This document shows, one piece after another, positions 1 through 63,020 of a stretch of 64,000 bases of DNA. The stretch spans positions 10,127,084 to 10,191,083 of the forward strand of contig NC_062216.1 of the NCBI RefSeq assembly GCF_902686445.1, given 5' to 3'. The position numbers and the translations under genes were made by a program. The notes under the pieces were generated by a model. The model was not told the DNA's origin, searched no databases, and was given only the letters and a program-made list of their open reading frames with translations. The first letter of the stretch is position 1, and each line of letters starts with the position of its first letter. The DNA is from Sciurus carolinensis (lineage: Eukaryota > Chordata > Mammalia > Rodentia > Sciuridae).

Positions 1-1559
1 TTTGATAAATACTAGAGAAACAGACAGTGACCCTACTTTATTTCAATCAGGGATCAGTAAGAAACAGAATAAATCATAAAAAGGGTCAGATAACACAGGC
101 AGACAGTAAGATATTTTGCCAATAGACAGGGCTTACAAATGGATAACTCCTGGGAAAGGGGGGTACTTTCCAGGAACAACTTGATAAACTGTGGTAACCA
201 TTTAAAAAATGATAAGAACTACAATACTGAGTTTAGGGGGAAAGTATATGTAACAGAGATGGTGAAATGCTGGAAACGAGATACCAGAGGAAGGGCAGAA
301 AAGCAGGAGGATCTAAGATTACAGAAAAGATGACTTGGGATTGATTGTGGGAGACTACATTAGGATTAAGCAAACCTCCAGCTGCTGAAGATGAAAATAT
401 GTGGAATCTCAAGTGTGTCTACTAAAAAATTGTCAAAGACTTAACAGTTATTCATTATTAGGATGAGAAAGCAGAGAATGTGAGCTTCCAGCAGGAAGCA
501 GAAGCTTTTCTGCCTCAGCAGTTTTGCCAATCCAGGAAGGGCAGCCTAGGCGTGGGACAAGGGGCCTGGGCAGGAGTCATTCGGTCACCAGGGCAGAGAA
601 CCAACTGCAACACCATGACCTGGGAGGCAGGGAGCCACTAAGAGGCAGAGTTGCTTCAAACCACAAGGAGGTGGGAACAGAGGTCTGAATTCTGAGCTGG
701 AAAGACCAAGACCTGGCCACAGCACCCAACCTTCCAGGTGTGCTCTGGAGGGCTCCCTTTTGAAGCTGGGGAGGGACTGCTGCAGGGGTCATCCTGGTGA
801 CCTACAGAGACCAAAAGCCTTGGTCCTGGTCAAACAGCATGCTTAGGGGCCTAGTGAAGGAAGCAGAGAACCATAGAGGGGGCTAACACATCTAGGTCCT
901 GACGGATTCCCGACAGCAAATTCTCATGTAAAATGCTCAAACTGTAAAACAAGATGAGGTACTTTGAGATAAGACCTGACAAGAAACAACAGAGTGCAGA
1001 TTACAGATGTCAACCATTTGCCACAGACTGCAAAAGGGCTGTGCTACATTCATGGAGACAGAAGCTGAATTGAGTATGTTAAAAATAACAAAACCATCAA
1101 ACGAATATTATAGAATTGAGAAAGATACCCCAAACCAGGGAGTTAAAAGATGAGTAGGACAAAGCCATTAGCGGAGTAGACATGGCGGAATCAGCACTCT
1201 GAAGCTGAGTCTGAACAGTGGCAGCGTAGCAGAGAACAGCACGGAGGGAAGGGGGCGGACACAGGACGGCACACCCAGGAGCCCCGCAGGAGTAGGCGGG
1301 AGAGAAGCCGGTGTGTTACCAATCAGAGGCTGGACACGACTCAGACCTGATCAAAAAGAATCAGCCCTCTGATTAAAGAAGCCCAATAGTGCAAGAGAGA
1401 TCCATACCTAGGACACAGGGCGACTCAACTAGAGTGAAACAAAGAGTCTGAAGACACAGAATCATCAAAACGTCTTGGGGAGTATCCTCAAAGACAGGGG
1501 CTTCTTAATGTGACCTGCATTATTAAAAGCCAGAAAATAAGATACAGATTCAAGATGTG

Positions 1560-2000
1560 AAAAGAAAACAACTATAATCCCACAATTCCGTACTCAGAAA
1601 ACTTTAAGAATGAAGCAAAATAATGACATTTTATTCAAAACTGGAATAATTTGCTACCAGCAGATTATTACTGAATTAGTACTTGTGGACTTTAGAAACA
1701 CTTAAGAAAACCACTAGGCAGAACCTTCTAGCTCCCCAAAGCCCAGCATTCCTATTTCCAGACATATATTCCACAAAAATGTATATGGGATATTTTACAT
1801 AATGGGATCTTACACATCAGTGAAAATGAATGAACTATAGCCACGCACAGAGAGACTCAATCTGGTTGAGAAAAAGTAGCTGAAATAAAAACTACACTAC
1901 AATGATTCTACTTATCTAAAATCAAAAAAGTTTAACTATATATCTAAGGGATACAGGATTAGGTAGTGAAAATAAAGAAAGAAAATACTAAACAAGTTAG
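1560..2000 (+). mobile_element. Old L1 fragment(s), 3' part
   Basis: Text near 1575-1660 resembles the end of an ancient L1 ORF1 ('aatgaagcaaaat..gacattt..accagcagat'). Text near 1790-1900 resembles an L1M 3' end ('cagtgaaaatgaatgaacta'). The match is from memory of L1 consensus patterns and the boundaries are approximate. Confidence 0.5.
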
Positions 2001-2129
2001 GAGACTGGAGGAAAGGCAAGGCAGGCAACAGGGAGAAGGAATCAGACTGGAAGGGCCACAGGGCACTTTTGGGATGCAAGATGATCTGTGTGGTAACGTT
2101 ACGGAGCGGCAGTCTGAAAGTGCCCGTCC

Positions 2130-2470
2130 AGAGCTCACAGCTGAAACTCAACCTCCATTAGCACAGTACTGAGAGGTGGGGCCTTCAGGAAGTGGCTGGT
2201 CCAGTGTGCAGTCCTATGACTAATCCCTATAAGGGATTAGCATCCTTATAAAAGGGTCTGAGGAAGCCCGTTTGCCCTTTATGTCCTTCTGCCATGTGAG
2301 GACTCAGAAGGAGCCATTCCTGAGGAATGGCTCTCACCAAATGCCAAGCCTGCTGGTGCCTTGATCTTGGTCTTCCCAGCTTCCAGCACTGTAAGAAGTA
2401 AATATCTATTGCTTATAAATTACTTGGTGTGAGGTCTTATAGTGGCCTATATGGCCTGAGCACAGGCACG
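2130..2470 (+). mobile_element. LTR-like repeat, probably MaLR (MST/MLT-like)
   Basis: Phrases typical of MaLR LTRs occur in order: 'gaggtggggccttcaggaag', 'gggattagcatccttataaa', 'ctgccatgtgaggactcag', 'tgccttgatcttggtcttcc' and 'cttataaattacttggtg'. Subfamily is uncertain. This is an old endogenous retroviral LTR with no coding content. Confidence 0.6.
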
Positions 2471-3941
2471 GTTAAACAATTCATTGTTTAATGTTTATAG
2501 ACTTTCCTGTCTTAGTAGTGTATAGGAAAAAAATTAAAAATTAAAAAACAGGGCAAGATTAAGTAATATCAGGTATGTGTGAGTACTTGTTTAAATGGGA
2601 AAATAAATCAATTTTTCATACCTACAGAAAAACAAACAAGATGTGGGCTATAATTCCAAATGGACAAAGAAGGAACATGGAATTGTAAATGTGACTTAAC
2701 AGAGGAAGAAATAATAAAGGAAGTTTGATCAAGTATTTACTGGAAACAGAAATTTTACCTCCTAGAATTTCTCAAGAAAAGCAAAACTTTGGCCTCACAA
2801 TTCAGATATTTTTGTGCTGACACAGGAAAGGAATTAGGTATCTGGAGGTGTGCTCCTGTTCTTTGACACTTCCTCTGCTAGGACACCAGACTGCCCTTAT
2901 GGCTAGTCACGTGTTAGTGGTCTGAATTAAAATTCAGCCCACCTCATCTCATACTCCCACAGCCAACCTTGAAAAGAAAGAAAAATGTGGTAAATCTATC
3001 CTTTGCAATGTAAATCTGATTTTTTTATTAGATGCAAAAGACTGAAACAATGATTCATGATTCTTTAATAAAAAAAAAAAAATCAGTGAAATAAAAACAA
3101 ATTAAAGAAACTGCTTAAATTATTTTTGGTTCAATTAATCAACTATTTATTGACTGATATACGCCTAGCAGCATTAATACAAGGAAATATATTCATTAGT
3201 TTCATTATTTGCTGTTGAAATGAGAGTTTATTACATCTCATTGATCTCCTAGAAGGACGGCAATATTTCACTTTTCAACAACGCACACTGATATGGAAGT
3301 TGGGGAAAGGTTTTTATTCTGAATGTTTGAAAATGGACCAATTAACTCAATGACCCTAAATCTTTGAACTTTTCTCCTGTTCTGTTAAAAAAAAAATCTT
3401 ACAAAGATGATAAAGGTTACCCACATACAATCTTAGCTCTTCAAAGCAGTTGGTTATTGTAAGTCATTAATATATTCTTCTCTATCACCTTAAGTATATA
3501 TAGCATATCTCAGAGAAGTTTGCTACCCAGCAGCCTAAAGATTCCTCCACACATTTTTAAAGGGCTATATCAAGATAATAACAAAGTAAAATGAACAAAG
3601 AAGAAAGGCAGATAACTTATAAAGTAGGTATAGAGAATCTAAATAGTAGCTACCACAGTAACTTGCAGATGGGTGATGATGGATCATCTGCTACCTCTTA
3701 GTTTTCTGTTACCAGGGAGTCTTACACGGAGGCCCACAATCATCTGACTCAAAGGAGAGTGGCCTGTTCAAACAGTGCAGTGTGTACTGTGGCACGGATC
3801 ATCCCACTACTGTGCTCATGGCTCAGATCACGAGTTGTCTCTGAGAAGTGGAGGTCTGAGCTCTACGCTTCCTTACAACCTGCAGGAGGAGAGATCCTTT
3901 CTATTGATAGTCCCTTTAAATACAGACTTTAAGAGGAAATA

Positions 3942-4125
3942 GTGCAGGCAGCAGTGGCACACAGCAGTGCTGTAATCCCAGTGACTTGGGAGGCTGAGGT
4001 AGGAGGGTCACAAGTTTGAGACCAGTCTGGTGATTGAATGAGATCTTGTATCAAAATAAAAAATAAAAAGGGCCGGGGAAGTAGCTCAGTGGCAAAGGGC
4101 CCTGGGTTCAATCCCCAGTACCCCC
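3942..4125 (+). mobile_element. B1-ID composite SINE (sciurid type)
   Basis: A 7SL-derived B1 part ('tgtaatcccagtgacttggg', 'aggctgaggtaggaggg') is joined through an A-rich linker to an ID part ('gaagtagctcagtggcaaag', 'ccctgggttcaatccccagt'). Direct repeats 'aagaggaaa' at 3931-3939 and 4140-4148 look like the target-site duplication. Confidence 0.9.
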
Positions 4126-5828
4126 AAACCCTCCCCATGAAGAGGAAAAATGGCAAAGTAAGAGGTTCCCAAGGTCAGTTCCTCCACTGAAACAACCACT
4201 CAGTAGAGAAACAACTACTTTGCAATGTGGGAACCTGCTCAGACAGAGCGGCCACTAGAGAAGTGCTTGAGGAAGGCTGAGGCTGCTGAGCTTTGGTCAG
4301 AGAGCAGAGTGCTCAAACCACCTTCTTTCCCCATTCCTCAGCCCATCACAGCTGCACGGACGGCAGCCTGTGCTCCTTCGGCAGCTGGCAGTCATCCCCC
4401 AGGCTGTGCATTCGGTCTGGTTTGAAGGAACCAGTGCAGAGGTTTTTGTTTGGACCCCTCTGGCTGCACTGGCTTCCTTGGTAAGGTCTACTGAAAGATT
4501 TAAATAGACATATACTCCTTTTGTTGGATCCAGATATTTAAGGAAATCCCTCTTAGGTTACAGGCTGATCACAGAGGTAAGAACAGACATATCGGTGACC
4601 ACACATATAAAGAATATGGAGATTGCAAAAATAGCTTGGAAAAGTCACTAGACAAATGGATCAATGCACAAAATTCTGATTTCCAAAATTAGCACATTAT
4701 ATGCTCAAATGTCCAGCTCTCAACAATAAATTACAAAGCATACAAAGAAACTGACTCATTTGAAGGAGAAAAGGATTTGACAAAAACTATTCCTCAGACT
4801 TTAAAATCACCAAAGATATCAAATCAACTACATTAAATATGCTCCAGGAGCTAAAGGAAACCATGGACAAAGAACTAAAGGGTAACAAGGGGACACTGAA
4901 TGAAGAAAGAGGAAATATCAATAAAGAGATTATAAAAGGGAACCAAACAGAAATTCTGGAGCAGAGAATTAAAATAGCTAAAAGAAAAAATTCACTAGAG
5001 GGCTTTGATGGCAGTTATGAGCAGGCAGAATTGAACTGATCTACTCAGAGGAGCAGAACAAAAAAGAGTTTAGAAAAATGTGAGCAGCACCTCAGAGGCC
5101 ACGGGGGTCACCATCAAGAATACCAACATATGCACCACTGGAGTCTCCGGGAAGATGAGAGATGTAAGATGCAGGGAAAAAAAACAAATAAATGGTTGAA
5201 AACACGATGAAAGACATGAATCTATACGTTCAAGAAGCTCAGCAAATCCCTAGCAAGATAAATGCAAAGGGATTATAAATCTATGTTAGTGGACACAGGT
5301 ATATATAATCTGTGACAATAACAACATAAATGGAGAGGGACAGGGATGTACTGGAGCACAGAGCTTGCCTACTCTGTAGAACATGTCATCACCAACATCA
5401 GAACACACATCTTTCACAAGTGCACATAAGCCGCTCTCCAGGACAGATCATACGTATGTCTGGCCATAAAAAGTTTCAATAAATTTAAAAAAAGACTGAA
5501 ATCAGACAATCACAGTGGAATGAAACTAGAAATCAATAGATGGAAAAGTGAAAAATTCATAAGTATGTGAAAATTAAATATACTCTTAATAGCCAGAGAA
5601 GAAATCATGAGGGAAACAGGAAAATATTTTGTACAAATGAAGACAAAAACACAACATTCCAAAACTTAAGGCTTGAAGCAAAAGCAGTGATTGGAGAGAA
5701 ATTTATAGATGTAAATGCTTATGTCAAAAGAAGAAAGGTCTCAAATCAATAACCTACCCTATACCTTCAGGAATTAGAAAAATAATAAATTAAACCCAAA
5801 GCTAGCAAGAGGAGGTCAATAATAGAGA

Positions 5829-5870
5829 TTATTATAAATACAGAATATATTATTATAAATATAGAATATG
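5829..5870 (+). repeat. 21-bp tandem duplication
   Basis: 'attattataaatacagaata' (plus t) is followed at once by a second copy with one c-to-t change. Confidence 0.85.
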
Positions 5871-5876
5871 TAGTAC

Positions 5877-5913
5877 GAGGTAAGCGCTCTACCACTGAGC
5901 CACAACCCCAGGC
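5877..5913 (-). mobile_element. ID SINE fragment
   Basis: 'gtaagcgctctaccactgag' followed by 'ccacaacccca' is the reverse complement of the ID 5' end. Only the A/B-box side remains. Confidence 0.75.
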
Positions 5914-6124
5914 TGAAGGTCCATTTTTAATGAAACTGGCAAACCTTTATTTTAAGTTGGCTCTCCCGAAACCAAAAAGGAAACTTGCTGCTAAAACAGA
6001 AATAAAAGGGAGGACATTACTATTGACTTTACAGAAATAAAAAGAAACATAAGAGACTACTATGAAGAACTGTAAACCAACATATTGGATAACCTAGTGT
6101 TATGGACAAATTCCTAGAAACCAA

Positions 6125-6210
6125 CTATAAAAACTGACTCCAGAAGAAACAAAGTCTAAACAGAAACTCACTATAAAAACTGATTCCAGAAGAAACAAAG
6201 TCTAAACAGA
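6125..6210 (+). repeat. 46-bp tandem duplication inside L1
   Basis: The unit starting 'ctataaaaactgactccaga' at 6125 repeats from 6171 with one difference (c to t) over the 40 bases compared. Period is 46 bp. Confidence 0.95.
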
Positions 6211-9200
6211 CCAAGTAGAGACTAAATCAGTGATCAAAAAGGGGCCATGATAAAATGGCTTTACCAGTAAATTCCATCAAACAACTAAAAAAAGAATTAA
6301 TATCAATTTTTCCAAAGAGGAAGCATACTTTTTCTTTGGTATTAGGGTGGATAAGACAAGTGGAAAAGAAACGAGGTGCTTTTCCTAAGTCATTTCCGCT
6401 GAGGTCCTCAACATCATGGGACTCAGAAGAACCATCTCTTTCATGCCCTGCTCAATTTCTCAATTTCTCAACAAGAGTTACTAAGTTTGCATGCGTGTGC
6501 ACACACACAAACAGGATGCTATCTGAAGCCTCTAAAATTTGGGGTGGTGCATTATACAATAATACATAACCAAAACAACCAGTAATTGGTATGATATGCA
6601 GTAAAAAAAGGAATAGACTACACAGGGTACAGATGTGGGGCTTCTTGGACTGGTATACTGAACATAAAGGGACAGACAATCTAGATAACCAGCTGATCAG
6701 GGAGGTTCAGGTGGGTTGTGTAAGGAAATTATCCAATGGCCACAATCTAAAATCCCAAATCCAACAGTTTAAGCCAGAATGCCTAAGTTAAAAATTCCCT
6801 TACATGTCCTACTGATATCAGGAATCCCTAATCTCAAAGGCTCTATAAAGCCACCATCTTGGAGGCTGCTATGGCAACAGCACCAATATTTTCAGCATGA
6901 TTTAGTTATTATCTGCTCACCTAAAGGGGAAGAATCTGTGAAATCCCCACCTCTAAAGGATCTAATATAAATGCCTTTATGAAACTGAATGGGTGAAGAC
7001 AATGTCAAATATTTAGAGAATAGGACAGAATTATTGCTAGGAGAGTTATGCAACAGTAAGGAGCAAGACAGCAAGTCATTAAAACAAACTTCGTGATGGA
7101 CAGGTGGTAGTGAGGACTGAAGGCAAGGCTGCCTTTGGGAGGGCTTCCTTTCTCTGTGAAGTGTCCAACTTTATAAAAGAGGCAGTCATTCATCTCAAAG
7201 CTCCCAGACTTTTCAGGAATGTTACCAGAGACCACATGATATAACCCTGTTTCTCCTAGGCTAAAGCATACAACCATCATTCCAATATTTGTAAGCCAAG
7301 AGGAACAAAAATAGGGGAGAAAGGGTTTACGAGAGCAGGCTAGCCTTTGAGACTTAAGGTACACATTTCTGAAACATAAGAAGGCTAGACTGCATGGATC
7401 AGGAATCAGCAACAGCACTTGCCAAATGCTGTTTTTCAGGTGCTGATGGGCCACTACGAATTGGTATCACTAGCTTCTGCCAAGGAAATATCACAAAAAG
7501 TTCAGTTGCCTACAAGATCAACAAAACAGCAGAAACTCACTGGTGGCCTATTCAGGAATATTCTAAACGTGCACTAATGAACAGCATCACGTGATGCCAA
7601 GTGAGGAATGCTTTAATGCACTTGACATGCAAAGTACTACAAACTGGTACCTGATTCACCTAAAATGAACAAGTGTCAAGCCAGGGAATAATGATTCCTG
7701 AGAGCAGCCATGCAACAATGCCTCCATGTGGAGCCAAAACATAGACACCAATTAGCTAATACCAAGCTAATTTGTTATCTAGCAAAGTAGCATTCTCTAC
7801 TATCAATGTTAGTCTGATTAATAATGATGCTGAAATTAATAGAGATTTTGTAGTAAAGCAATACTCTATGTTTTATCTATTGTCTTTAAAAAGAAAGATA
7901 CTAATAATGATTTTTCAAAGTCTGACTGGAACGTGCATCGAGAAAGAAACATGTATGATCATTGTTAGCATACCAAAATCAAAGAAAGGAATGAACAGAA
8001 TCCAGAAAATGTACATTTAATTAGGGGCCATTTAGAAGATAATTTATAAAAAGACAAAGTATGTAAAGGGCTGAGGAGAGAGAATGAAAGAGGAAACAAT
8101 CTTCCCTGTCCTTTCTGATAAGTCCCACATTGACACACACGCCTGTGGCATACACTGGTTTGCATTTGGCAGGCTTCCTGCGTCCATTAGCAAAGAGCTA
8201 CGCCATAATGAAGAAAAGCTTTTCTAGGCACTTTGGTAAGGATTATGAGTCCATTATCAGACAGACCTAGCTACAAATGTACCCTTCTTTTCAACTAGAT
8301 TATAATGCAAAGAATAAAACAACCTTCACCTGAAACTGAGGGAGATGTGTAGTAGCCTGGAATACAGGAGAAGTTTCTGGGGTCCAAGAAGTATAAGTCT
8401 CAGTCATTTATAGTGAAAGGCAACAAAACAACTGCTATTTTCTGCCTACAATGATTGTATTAATCAGTGGCTCTAGGGTACAAGACCATTAATTTCAGTC
8501 CTAGGAAACCATACTGGATTATATAAAGCATACGTGCATTGATTTTTTGACTATTGGGAATTATAGTCCCAGCTTTAGGGTCATATGACTGCGTATCATG
8601 ATTAAAGAATGATCTCATCTCTATAGTGACTTGTTTAATTACCCTATATTTAAATTCTTCTCCCCTCCCTTGTTTTTGGGCTTTTTAACAGATTTAAACA
8701 AAATGCCATCAGCCTCTGACTTCAGTGATTTCTGTCACCAACCATTCAGACGTTTCCCTCGTTTCTCACCATCACCGTGTAATCTATCAGCCTTGAACAA
8801 TTCTTGGCCAATGGCCATATTAATTTTCTACTTGAAAGAACACAAATAGAATCCTGCTTATGACGAAGGTACGGGGAGCTTGGGGAATAGCTGTTCGTCT
8901 TGCTGCATAGCAATTAGCTTGGCAAATTGAAACAGTGACATGACTGACTCTGATACCTAGCCAAAATTGCCAGAACAAAAAACTCATTCTGTGGGGGGCG
9001 TTAAATGGCTTTTTGAATAGTGGCTACTGACAGTTATATTTGCTCTTTTGGAAATGGTACGGGGAATATGACATCAGAGACCTCCCGTTTCCATGGTGAT
9101 CATTAGTGATGGCATTTTAAAAGTTGTGGCTAGCTTCTACAGTATAATTCCTTGCACATCACACCATACATGAAAGAAGAGAAAAACTGCCGCATCTTGA

Positions 9201-10868
9201 CAGGTCAGAAGGAAACAATGTGATCACCCAAGCAGATAAACAACATGGTTTTTAAGTAATTATGATTTGTTAATCTTAAGCAGATGTGTGTTGATAGAAG
9301 ACACGTGGGTAAATGGGCAAGAGATATTAAAGCACTTGGACCTAACTGGGAAGAATTAATTGCTCAGACACTCAGCAACAATTTATGGTCATTTCCTGCT
9401 TAGACACTATTTTACAAACTAGTAGTTCTTATGACATTGATTTACCTATTTTTATACATGGGAAAAGATTATTTTCTTACTTTGAAGAAAATTAATCTGG
9501 AATCTAAGTAGGGAGAAATGGGCCTTCCTCTGAAGGTCATGACCCAGCCAGCTTTGAGCCCGGGCATGCCTGAGAGGAACAAGGCACTTCATACCTCGAT
9601 GTGCCTCTGCTAGACCCTTGATACCTGCAGTGTTGTTGATGTCGTTTTGCTTTATTTAATAATATTCACATTTAAAAATTATGGCTAACTTTAAAACACA
9701 GTTTATTAAGACAATTATATGTACTTTGAAAAACACAGATGAATAAAACTAAAAATTCCTCTAAGGAAGTACTTCATTTGACTTTGATAAATGAGGAAGT
9801 TTTCAATTTTCTCACACTGTACTGTAAAGGTAGCACTAGTTTAAAAAAAAAAGGTCATCAGTTATAAAACCTACAGTATATAGCTATAAATAAAATATAC
9901 TGAGGTAATACAGATAAAAAGCAATTTTGTTTACTAACAGGGAAATCAAGAATACACAGTCTTTCTGACTTGATATTCAAATGAGATCTGTGCAGTTAAT
10001 ATTATTTAGAGGTAGAATCAAAGGTCCTAAATCTATAGTAACTAAGAAAATGTGCTGGCGAGATGAAGGGAAATCATAATGAATCTGAACACAATTTTTA
10101 AAAAACTGTACATAGTGCATTACTTTTACAGACAGGGTAACCAAAATGATAAATGATTCTGTCTCTCCCTTACTGAAGCTACCAGTTACGGCAAGACAGA
10201 ACATCTAGGTCAACACTGTGTATGATTTACAGGAAAGCCAGCAGACCCAGAGCAAGGATGGATTTATAAATTAAGGCCAAGGTCTGAGAAAAACGTAGGC
10301 CAATTAGGTCACAAAGTGTCACCAGCTGTGACCAACATTAATATGTGTCCACGAATCATGGACAGGATTAACTACCCATGGGAGACGTTATCATCATCAT
10401 TGTCATCATCAAACACCCAACCTACAATGAGACTGGGATTCATTACTGACGAAATTGAAGAGTATTTTTAACATGCTATCAGAAAAATAATCTACTTAAA
10501 CTGTAATCAGTAAAACCTAAGTGGTCATGTTGACAGGTAACAAAGTGAAGATTCTAAAGGATAGAATTCTAGATGATTAGAAATGTATAAGATAACCTAA
10601 TTCATTTCTTTTAATAAGAAAATAAAGGCCCATAGAGATCAAGTAAAATAAATCTAGGGTCACAAGAAGGGCCGCTGGTAAAGCAGGCATGGAATCCTGG
10701 CCCCCTGCTCCTCCCAACCCCCATCACTGTCTCTTTTTATATGCTAGTGATATCTAATGAAGCACTGTTAATGAAATGTAGCCTGTAAATACCAGTACTA
10801 CCATAAAGAGGTTTTCATTCTAAGGATCAACACACAGACTAATTGCTTGACTTTTTACAAAAACAAAT

Positions 10869-10892
10869 ACACACACACACACACACACACAC
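10869..10892. repeat. (AC)12 microsatellite
   Basis: Twelve perfect AC units. Confidence 0.98.
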
Positions 10893-11734
10893 TTTCTCAT
10901 AATTATTCTTAAATCAGAAAAACCAAATTAAAGAAACATGGAGGGAAAAAGGACACTGTACATAATAAACAATTTATATCTACGCTCCTTCAAGTACTGA
11001 ATAGACACCTCAGGTGTCTGAGGAGAAACTTGAAAAGAACAGTAACACATTGCTAAGTTGGAGAAATTAAACCCAACATCCTCAAGGCAGAAGTTCTTGG
11101 TGTTTTCACTGGAAGGGTGACCAGAGCTTGAGTCAAACGGAAGAGCCAAGGCCTATGTGGTCCTCTGCAGAGATCAATGGTGGGGCACCCAGGCCAGAGC
11201 AACACTCACTTTGTCCTTTCCCAGGAAGAACTAGAGTTCCTAGAAAGGCATTCCAGGGCTCTTCCCCTAGAACCCCGCCGGCCAGAAGAAACCCCCTTTG
11301 CGGCATGTGGCGGAGCTACTGTGCCAGCTGAGGGCAGGCTCTCCCCTGGGATGCGAAGTCTCTAGGTATTTTACAGTCTCCACGCAGGTGGATCTGCAAC
11401 AGTTATCATTTAGATTTGGACAAAAAGCTGGAAAGATGACATGCTGATTTCCACCAGGAAAGACCCTGCTCAGAAAAGCAGAAACGGAGGCTCTTATGAA
11501 CCACTGGATGTGACCTCAGGCAAGTCAGGGGCCTGAACAGTGATGGGATATGGATAACCTTCAGCTTCAAAATGGATTAGGTTCCACAGACACCAGAAAA
11601 CCACGTGACTGCACATCAGTTGCCGCATATTAGGAGTGCAGTGCTGCCAGGGTCTCAGAGTTATCACTACCTTGATGACTGGGGAAGGACATTTGGAAGA
11701 GAACACTAAAATCCTGCTTCCCAAACGTACTCTG

Positions 11735-11870
11735 AAGACAAGGAACAGAGGTATCACTCAGGAGCGCTTAGAAATGTAGGTTTCCACCAGACCTAGAGAA
11801 TCAGAATCTGCACTTCAACAAGCTTCCAGGTGACTCCCAGGCAGTCAAGTCCCAGAAGTGAAAACACTGA
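11735..11870 (-). mobile_element. MER5A-like hAT DNA transposon fragment
   Basis: 'agacctagagaatcagaatc' then 'tgcacttcaacaagcttcca' and 'ggtgactc' follow the order seen in the MER5A antisense strand. The match is by memory and the ends are unclear. Confidence 0.6.
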
Positions 11871-13499
11871 TGGAACTCCAGCAAAAGCACTTTCAGCATT
11901 ATCAACCCTAGAGATGCACATGCAGAGTGGTTCAGTCAGTCTGGCCTATCCTGGTACTTCTGGTCAACCACAGGTAAAATGGCTGAGAGGTAAACACTTT
12001 TTACTACAGGTGAGCCTCAATTAGACCTCTTCTTTGTGGAATTTAGGTGATAGAGAAACATATATAAAGCTAGAAATACTCTATTAACCTGGGTAATATC
12101 AAAAGTCACAGCCAGACTAAATGACTAAGTGAACCTGTGTGATTACATTTTCATAATTATAATGATTAAAATCTGGGCAAGGGTATTGATTTAATGATTG
12201 GCAACAACATTGATTTTTTTAAAACCTCATTTCAACTTTCATTTTCAGAAAAGACTATTTTCTCCAAAGGTGTGGTGTAGCTTTTGGAATGTGTTAGTCT
12301 GGTGGGAAAACAAAAAGCCGCTGAGGAAAAAACCAACCTATATTTTGATCCTGGCTCTCACCATTTTAGCTCCTACCTCAAATCAGCCATTTTTTGTAGG
12401 GACACAACACTGAAGAGTGAAATGAAAGGGTGTGCACTCACATCAGATCTCCTTTTCATGTCCCCTTCCCCGTTACCTGATGCCCTGGGTAAGGAATGGG
12501 GAAGCTCCCTATGGGGTTCAGAACATACTACCCCCAAACAGGTGATTTGACACACTGAAAATTTTAAGCTGAAGGAATCTAAGAAAATAGCAGGTGCATG
12601 AAGCCCTCTCTGACCTTCCCCTGCCCTCCTCTCCTGAAGCAGGGTAAGGCCCTCAGATCAGAGGTGCCCTCCCCGCACAGGGGAACAGGAGCATCCCGAC
12701 CTCTGAATGAACGAGGCTTGCTAAGTGCCCCTAGTTTATTACCTTTCGCTCATTCTCCCGCGCCCAATCATATTTCCTTATGACTTTCCAATCTACATCA
12801 AGTATCTAGTATCAAAACACTATATCAAGTAGCTAGTATAAAAAATGCACGCTTAACCATTTCTTTGGATCTTCATTTTCTTATGAGGGCACCTATGTTC
12901 TATGAAATTTACACCACATAAGCCTGAATGTTCTTCCCCTATTAATTTGTCTTTGCTGTTTGCATTTTAGATCCAGCCAGGGAACCTAACGCAGTTGAAG
13001 AAATTTTTTTTCCTCCCCTGCCCCCACTTGCCCAGGAATGACTTGCTGAAAACAGTACTGAAGGAGCAAGAACACTGCTTTTACACACCTTATACTGCCA
13101 ACCAAGGTTCCACTTTAATTTTCTGAACAATGGTGATAATCTCCACACTGGTTTATAATTTTATTGGATCCTTATAATCAAATTCCACTTCCCCAGACAA
13201 ACTAACTGGGCACAAAGCACAAGAGAGATGCTGACCACAGCCACCAGTGTGACAGACGGCGAAGAAGATAAGATCTGGGTAACTCGCCCTGCACTCTCAG
13301 AGTTGGAGCGTTTCTGAAAGTTCTACTCCACCAAACTGCTTCCATGATTTTCCTGAGTGTTTGGGCACAAGTCCTTCAGTCAGGTCTCATTTTGAACATA
13401 GTAATCATAAATAGGGGCAAGAGAATATTGAGGTAGACTTCATAGTGCTACCAAATTCAAAATGTGGATGAATCATGAATTTCTCCCTCCCCAAGTTAC

Positions 13500-63020
<49,521 letters not shown>

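Larger units (their letters stand above)
4640..6320 (+). mobile_element. Ancient L1 (ORF1 to start of ORF2), decayed
   Basis: The segment near 4830-5040 encodes a coiled-coil-like peptide rich in Glu and Lys, as in L1 ORF1. Near 5500-5830 broken frames match L1 ORF2 ('ggaatgaaactagaaatcaa', then a 'gaagcaaaagcag' area). Around 6030-6300 'agagactactatgaagaact' and 'aaattccatcaaacaactaa' are L1 ORF2 phrases. Frames are full of stops. It carries a 46-bp tandem duplication and an ID fragment. Confidence 0.75.
1..13499 (-). other. ELP3: ELP3 intron 14 (3' part missing; more than 13.5 kb)
   Basis: The donor follows exon 14 and no matching acceptor or last exon was found, so the intron runs past the left edge. 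It holds L1M pieces (1560-2000 and 4640-6320), an LTR-like stretch (2130-2470), one B1-ID SINE (3942-4125), an ID fragment (5877-5913), an (AC)12 repeat and a MER5-type piece near 11.8 kb. In 1-1560, 2470-3930, 4220-4640, 6320-10868, 10893-11735 and 11870-13499 I see only AT-rich non-coding sequence with no repeat I can name. Confidence 0.85.

Noticed and set aside
3942..4125. tRNA-like sequence in the ID parts of SINEs
   Set aside because: ID elements derive from tRNA-Ala but do not fold as a complete tRNA, so no tRNA gene is called.
5340..5400. An ID-like stretch ('cagggatgtactggagcaca')
   Set aside because: Only loose similarity to the ID A-box region, no B-box text and no tail.
7005..7454. 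A 149-codon minus-strand open frame, the longest in the window
   Set aside because: No recognisable domain, no splice or promoter context, and a length that chance can produce in 64 kb. I see no support for a gene.
10861..10900. Regular spacing that might suggest a CRISPR-like array
   Set aside because: It is a plain AC microsatellite in a mammalian intron.
11110..11400. A GC-richer patch that might be a promoter or CpG island
   Set aside because: Few CpG dinucleotides, no TATA or initiator context and no nearby first exon.
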